NCBI GenBank assembly: GCA_019359375.1 | Contig: JAHHHL010000008.1 | Location: 120,751 to 184,750 of the forward strand | Source: Lyngbya sp. HA4199-MV5 | GTDB taxonomy: Bacteria > Cyanobacteriota > Cyanobacteriia > Leptolyngbyales > Leptolyngbyaceae | Length of the DNA stretch: 64,000 bases | Direction of reading: 5' to 3' | Notes under the pieces: model-generated | Seen by the model: the letters and a program-made list of their open reading frames with translations, nothing else | Databases searched by the model: none | Told to the model about the DNA's origin: nothing | Shown here: positions 59,877 through 64,000 of the stretch, piece by piece | Layout of the letters: the number at the start of each line of letters is the position of its first letter | Position numbering within the stretch: the first letter of the stretch is position 1 | Made by a program: the position numbers and the translations under genes

Positions 59877-60758
59877 TTACGGCTCCGGTAATTCTGCCAC
59901 ACTGCTGATGTTCTCCAACACCAAACCGGGGCAGGTGCGCTTAATTACACCCGTCAGCACTTTACCAGGTCCAATCTCCACGACGCGGCTCACATCTTCT
60001 TCCGGTAAGCGCAACGAAATTTCGCGCCACCGCACTCTGCCCGTCATCTGCTGACTTAGACGGGATTTGAGCACATCTGCGTCAACAGTCGGAGCCGGAT
60101 CGACGTTCGATAGCACGGGCATCTGAGCGGTATTGAAGGGAACCTCAGCCAGCGTAGTTTGAAAATCGGCGGCGGCAGGTGCCATCAACGGCGAATGAAA
60201 GGCACCACTCACATTGAGCTTCATCGCCCGTTTTGCCTTGACCTGACTCAACACTGCTTCCACAGCAGCAGGAGTCCCCGAAATCACGACCTGTCCGGCG
60301 TTATTATCGTTTGCCAGCACGACACCTGGCGTTTGCTGAAGCTGTTGGTCGAGCTGTTCTTGGTTGAAGCCAAGCAGCGCTGCCATCATGCCATCAGAGG
60401 CTTGATCCATCAGTTCGGCACGTTTTTTCACCAGTTGTAGTCCTGCCTCAAAGTCGAAAACGCCCGCGACGCAGAGCGCTACATATTCTCCCAGGCTGTG
60501 ACCTGCCACAAAATCAGGCTGTTGCCCCCGCGATCGCGCCAAATCTGCCAAAATACTCTCAACCACGTACAGGCAAGGCTGCGTGTAAAGCGTGCGCGAC
60601 ACCTTATCTTCTGGATGCTGGCAGATATCAGGCACCGACCAGCCCAAAATTTGCTCTGCCTGCTCAAATTTGGCACTGGCTTCTGGCAGATCAAACAAAT
60701 CGCTGCCCATCCCGATCGCCTGTGAGCCTTGTCCCGGAAACACCCATGCAGTCTTCAT
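59877..60758 (-). CDS. fabD: Malonyl-CoA:ACP transacylase
   Basis: A 293-residue acyltransferase moving malonyl from CoA to acyl carrier protein. MKTAWVFPGQGSQAIGMG (about 1-18), the nucleophile elbow GHSLGEYVAL with Ser near 92, the Arg in LVKKRAELM near 117, and AFHSPLM with the catalytic His near 198. ATG at 60758 begins the conserved MKTAWVFPGQGSQ. It lies behind fabH and plsX in the same direction, separated by a repeat-filled gap. Confidence 0.96.
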   Translation of the reverse strand: MKTAWVFPGQGSQAIGMGSDLFDLPEASAKFEQAEQILGWSVPDICQHPEDKVSRTLYTQPCLYVVESILADLARSRGQQPDFVAGHSLGEYVALCVAGVFDFEAGLQLVKKRAELMDQASDGMMAALLGFNQEQLDQQLQQTPGVVLANDNNAGQVVISGTPAAVEAVLSQVKAKRAMKLNVSGAFHSPLMAPAAADFQTTLAEVPFNTAQMPVLSNVDPAPTVDADVLKSRLSQQMTGRVRWREISLRLPEEDVSRVVEIGPGKVLTGVIKRTCPGLVLENISSVAELPEP

Positions 60759-61073
60759 TTCAGTTGTTGGTTGTTAGTTGTTGGTTGTTGGTTGTTGGTG
60801 AGGAAAGAGGAGTGAAGGGGTAAGAGTTAAGAGTTTTGAGTTGATTAAGCGGTCAGCTATCAGCCTGGAAGTTTTGAGTTAAATCAGTTGTTGGTTGTTG
60901 GTTGTAAAGCCCCTTGGGCATACCAGAAAGGTTGTTAGTGCATGAGCCGTTCTTGACTCCTTCTAAAAACTTTTCTTGAATGCCCAAAGGGCTATAAAAC
61001 CAAAAACTAACAACTTCTTCTGCCTCCTGCCTTTCTTCTCTAAAAACTAAAAACCAAAAACTAACAACTCCCC
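60759..61073. repeat. Intergenic repeat cluster including an inverted copy of the ~133-bp element
   Basis: TTGTTGGTTGTTAGTTGTTG and AGTTGATTAAGCGGTCAGC lead into the element at about 60887-61020: GCATACCAGAAAGGTTGTTA, GAGCCGTTCTTGACTCCTTC and TTGAATGCCCAAAGGGCTAT. It is the inverse of 56555-56688. Confidence 0.8.
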
Positions 61074-62078
61074 TCACCGTCCCCATTGAAAAATGGCAGC
61101 ACCCCAGGTGAGTCCAGCGCCAAAGCCAGAGGTGACGATCGTGTCTCCTGCCTTAATGTTGCCCTGACGGATTTCTTCATCCAGGGCTAAAGGAATAGAG
61201 GCAGCGGACGTATTGCCGTATTTAGCGAGGTTGCTGATGATCTTTTCGGGGGGAATGTTAAGACGATCACCCACCGCATCAAGAATCCGCTGGTTTGCCT
61301 GGTGGAGCAGCAGCCAGTCTACGTCTTCAACAGTCAGATTGGCACGGAAGAGGGCTTTTTCAATGACCTCGGGCACTCGACGGACGGCAAAGCGGTAAAC
61401 TTCCTGCCCGTTCATGGTGATGGGCTGAAAGCCTCCTTGCCCGATCGTGATGCCATCCAGCAACTCTTGCGGCTGAGGTTGGTAGGACAGGTTCAGGCAT
61501 TGATTTTGTGTGCCGTCGCTGCGAAGTTCAAAGCCGAGTAGCCGATCGTGCTCATTTGCCTGAAGGACAACGGCTCCCGCTCCATCTCCAAACAAAATAC
61601 ACGTCCGGCGATCGCTCCAATCTACCCAGCGCGACAACACATCTGCCCCAATCAGCAAGATGTTTTGGTAAACGCCTGTACGAATAAATTGGGCGGCCGT
61701 TACTAACCCAAACACAAAGCCAGAGCAGGCTGCCGTGAGATCAAAGGCAACCGCTTTTTGTGCGCCCAAATCGCGCTGGATCTGATTGGCACTCCCAAAG
61801 AGGTCATCAGCGGTTGAAGTCGCCAGAATGATGAGATCTAAATCCATTGGCGATATCCCTGCCATTGCGATCGCCCCCTGTGCGGCTTGCGTGGCGATCG
61901 TTGTCACCGTCTCGGTGGGTGTGGCAAGTCGGCGCTGCCGGATACCTGTGCGAGAGGCAATCCACTCATCAGAGGTTTCCACAAGCTGGCTGAGCTTTTC
62001 GTTATCAAGGGCTGCTAACGGGGTTGCGGAGCCGCTCCCTGTCAGCGCAATGCCTAAACCTGGTTGCTGTACGTTCAT
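61074..62078 (-). CDS. fabH: 3-oxoacyl-ACP synthase III (KAS III)
   Basis: A 334-residue enzyme starting fatty-acid elongation by condensing acetyl-CoA with malonyl-ACP. LVETSDEWIASRTGIRQRR (about 32-50) is typical of the N terminus; FDLTAACSGFVFGL holds the catalytic Cys near 120; LLHQANQRILDAV the His near 257; and YGNTSAASIPLAL the Asn near 287. ATG at 62078. It lies 58 bp behind plsX, so the two are likely one operon. Confidence 0.97.
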   Translation of the reverse strand: MNVQQPGLGIALTGSGSATPLAALDNEKLSQLVETSDEWIASRTGIRQRRLATPTETVTTIATQAAQGAIAMAGISPMDLDLIILATSTADDLFGSANQIQRDLGAQKAVAFDLTAACSGFVFGLVTAAQFIRTGVYQNILLIGADVLSRWVDWSDRRTCILFGDGAGAVVLQANEHDRLLGFELRSDGTQNQCLNLSYQPQPQELLDGITIGQGGFQPITMNGQEVYRFAVRRVPEVIEKALFRANLTVEDVDWLLLHQANQRILDAVGDRLNIPPEKIISNLAKYGNTSAASIPLALDEEIRQGNIKAGDTIVTSGFGAGLTWGAAIFQWGR

Positions 62079-62136
62079 TTTTACCCATCGCTTGCAGGAT
62101 TAATCAGTCTGCCAATTGACCAGTATGGTTACTGGT

Positions 62137-63183
62137 CTAGCTATCCTGCTGACCACTGACTGCTGATGTTTGGTTGTCCTCTTGATAGCGTGACTGAATC
62201 CGGTCTAGCACCCGGTTGTCGATCGCTTCTCGTGCCAGCCGCACCGCATTAAAAATGGTGGGAGCCTGAGAACTGCCGTGACTGATAATGCACACACCGT
62301 CTACGCCCAGCAGCAAGCCGCCGCCATGCTCCGCGTGATCCATCCGTTGCTTGATGCGTCTTAAATTTGGCTTGAGCACGGATGTGCCCAGCTTGCCACG
62401 AATCCCTTGAGGCAATTCTTCGCGCAAGATCTGTAGCGCCACCTCGCCCACAGCTTCCGCAAACTTCAGCAGCACGTTGCCCACAAACCCATCGCACACA
62501 ATGACATCAAAATTACCTGAAAGCACATCACGCCCCTCGGCGTTGCCCAGAAAGGGAATCTGCGGGTTCTCTTGCAGCAATTGATGGGTACGGAGCGCCA
62601 ATTCATTGCCTTTGCTCGGTTCTTCGCCAATGTTGAGTAGCCCCACTTTGGGGTCAGCATTGCCCAACACGTATTGAGAGTAAACCGTGCCCATAAAGGC
62701 GAACTGCTCTAAATATTTGGGGCGACAGTCCACGTTTGCGCCCACATCCAGAATGATCACAGGCTTACCCGCGATCATCGTAGGCAACACGGCTCCGATC
62801 GCGGGACGATCAATGCCCGGTAAGCGACCCAGACGCAGTAGCGCTGATGCCATCGCCGCTCCAGAGTGTCCCGCCGAAACTACAGCATCTGCCTGCTTGC
62901 GCTTGACCAAATCCATTGCCACGTTAATGGAGGCTTTCGGCTTTCGTCTCAGAGCGCTTAGAGGCTCTTCACACATTTCGATCGTGCCCTCAGCCGGGAT
63001 GATTTCAAGTAAGGATGCGCCTGAGTGCTGCTTTACAGCCGTGCTCACCTCCTCTAAATCACCGACTAGCAGAACCTTTACACCCAGTTCCTCTTGTGCT
63101 CGGAGTGCCCCCGCAACAATCTCAGCCGGAGCATGATCTCCACCCATTGCATCAATCGCAATCCGTGCCTGCGTCGATCCCAT
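62137..63183 (-). CDS. plsX: Phosphate acyltransferase PlsX
   Basis: A 348-residue enzyme converting acyl-ACP to acyl-phosphate for phospholipid synthesis. ARIAIDAMGGDHAPAEIVAG (about 6-25) is the family start; ADAVVSAGHSGAAMASALLRLG (first 20 residues of the block, about 94-113) and ILDVGANVDCRP are conserved; and EHGGGLLLGVDGVCIISHGS near 290 completes it. ATG at 63183. First gene before fabH and fabD. Confidence 0.97.
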   Translation of the reverse strand: MGSTQARIAIDAMGGDHAPAEIVAGALRAQEELGVKVLLVGDLEEVSTAVKQHSGASLLEIIPAEGTIEMCEEPLSALRRKPKASINVAMDLVKRKQADAVVSAGHSGAAMASALLRLGRLPGIDRPAIGAVLPTMIAGKPVIILDVGANVDCRPKYLEQFAFMGTVYSQYVLGNADPKVGLLNIGEEPSKGNELALRTHQLLQENPQIPFLGNAEGRDVLSGNFDVIVCDGFVGNVLLKFAEAVGEVALQILREELPQGIRGKLGTSVLKPNLRRIKQRMDHAEHGGGLLLGVDGVCIISHGSSQAPTIFNAVRLAREAIDNRVLDRIQSRYQEDNQTSAVSGQQDS

Positions 63184-63776
63184 TGGTCAAACTTATATAA
63201 ACCTTAGCAATTCTACCAGATGGGCACGCCTCTACGGAAACCTCTGCGGAACCGCAAATTGCTGGTTAAGAAATTGCTGGCTCAGAACAAACGATCGCTC
63301 AACTAAGCGGCTTGATTGCTACACGCTGAAGCAGAGTCAGCGGCTACTCGAAAGCGATACAGTGTCGAGCAAGAAACCAGCATGATCTGGTGCGGCGGGT
63401 GATTGAGCCAGTGCCAGCAAAATCAGCGTTAGCGCAAAAGCACCAGCCTCGATCGTTTTGATGAGTTCCGAACGTCCTAATTGCATACAGTAAAAGTTGG
63501 TTGCTAGAGGTGAGGCGAAAACAACGTTAAGACAAATTTAAAGCGTTTAGACTTGAACCAAATCAATCTTCGGTTAGAGACCGGAGCAAAAAGAGGGAAT
63601 ATGACGTATCTCTTTGGCTAGTGGCAAAGATATACCGATTTTCATTCCAACGGAGTACACCCGATACCCCACACCCCGTACCCTAACCCTGACTTAAGCA
63701 GCTATACCGTCACTGACAGCGATCTCCAGTCCCATAGAAGGGCAACAGGACAGCCGTGTTAAAAGACAGCGTGAGT
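63184..63776. other. Intergenic region upstream of plsX
   Basis: This holds the minus-strand leader of plsX, one possible 49-codon ORF (63337-63486), and at about 63650-63710 a degenerate copy of the ~90-bp dispersed repeat (ACACCCGATACCCCACACCC). No other gene is supported. Confidence 0.5.
63337..63486 (-). CDS. Possible 49-residue membrane peptide
   Basis: A short ORF with ATG at 63486 and TGA at 63337-63339. It has one hydrophobic segment (AGAFALTLILLALA, residues ~14-27) between a charged N terminus (LGRSELIKTIE) and a polar tail. No clear ribosome site is visible. It could be a small membrane protein or a chance ORF. Confidence 0.3.
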   Translation of the reverse strand: MQLGRSELIKTIEAGAFALTLILLALAQSPAAPDHAGFLLDTVSLSSSR

Positions 63777-63895
63777 CTAGGGGTACTACTACACATTACT
63801 TGCAGGAAGGGTTCCAGCCCCTAGCCTGATGTATTGGGACGGGCGTGACACTGCTGACACTGCAAGGCTTCGCAGCTAATTGATGACACGCCCTA
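63777..63895 (+). mobile_element. MITE-like element, copy 6 (5' end shortened)
   Basis: CTAGGGG is directly followed by TACTACTACACATTAC, so the TIR word CTGTCATCAATTA is missing. The rest matches copies 1, 3 and 5, with the right end GACACGCCCTAA. Confidence 0.8.
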
Positions 63896-64000
63896 AGCTC
63901 GACTTTAGCCAATCACGCAGCATAGCAGAGTAGGTCAGACCAAAGGTCTAGCAATTCTGAAGGAATTTTTTGAGCTGTAGGGGTTTCAACCGACCATTCA

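Noticed and set aside
1..64000. Search for tRNA, rRNA and CRISPR arrays
   Set aside because: No cloverleaf with a GTTCRANNC T-loop, no rRNA words and no regularly spaced direct repeats with unique spacers were seen; the 21-bp array has no spacers.

Overview
This is a phycoerythrin-making cyanobacterial chromosome segment. The octamer GCGATCGC (the HIP1 word) is scattered through genes on both strands. The window also carries phycobilisome linkers and lyases, PAM68, several small cyanobacteria-specific proteins and a fused CobA-HemD. The intergenic repeats suggest a Leptolyngbya/Oculatella-like lineage, but that is a guess. I found no rRNA, tRNA or CRISPR array.

Layout. 1-13.4 kb is core metabolism: an amidohydrolase tail, an alpha/beta hydrolase, a GH13 enzyme, rpsO-PAM68-aroF, recJ, a DMT exporter and a KefF-KefC-like potassium efflux pair. 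14.1-19.2 kb is an accessory strip: a 21-bp-periodic degenerate tandem repeat, a HepT/MntA pair, a PIN toxin/antitoxin pair, a TPR protein next to a TIR-like protein that share a short terminal motif, and a tiny antitoxin-like ORF. 19.3-26.5 kb is the phycoerythrin antenna region, all on the minus strand: a CpeS-family lyase, then cpeC-cpeD-cpeE, an unusual CpcD-domain protein with a long tail, cpeS-cpeT-cpeR, and an unusual rod linker. The region before cpeC holds a close match to the L box used in chromatic acclimation, beside a 20-bp palindrome. 27-34.4 kb is metabolic: argZ/agrE, DUF2555-coaBC, an esterase and purH. 34.5-36.7 kb is a second accessory islet: an RHH/MazF pair and an AT-rich HEPN protein gene preceded by a hairpin. 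36.9-63.2 kb is mostly ordinary chromosome: DUF4079, AlkA-like glycosylase, Hsp20, CLC protein, HDAC-like hydrolase, GH133, a glutamine synthetase-like gene, PHP phosphoesterase, glycosyltransferase, FKBP, cobA-hemD, acetyltransferase, PlsC-like protein, and fabD, fabH and plsX (fatty acid and phospholipid start).

The other theme is repeats. A ~130-bp MITE-like element with CTAG-flanked 19-bp terminal inverted repeats occurs six times; its ends appear to supply start codons for two genes and the stop codon of a third. A modular GA-rich/TC-rich intergenic repeat fills many spacers, is read in frame inside recJ (twice) and purH (once), and forms the C terminus of a glycosyltransferase. Two further dispersed elements (~133 bp and ~90 bp) and short palindromes also recur.

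The strongest candidates for undescribed biology are the TIR-like/TPR pair with its shared KTYNI motif, the two extra phycobilisome linkers, the phase-locked 21-bp array and the HEPN gene with its leader hairpin. All functional calls rest on reading the sequence; no database search was run.
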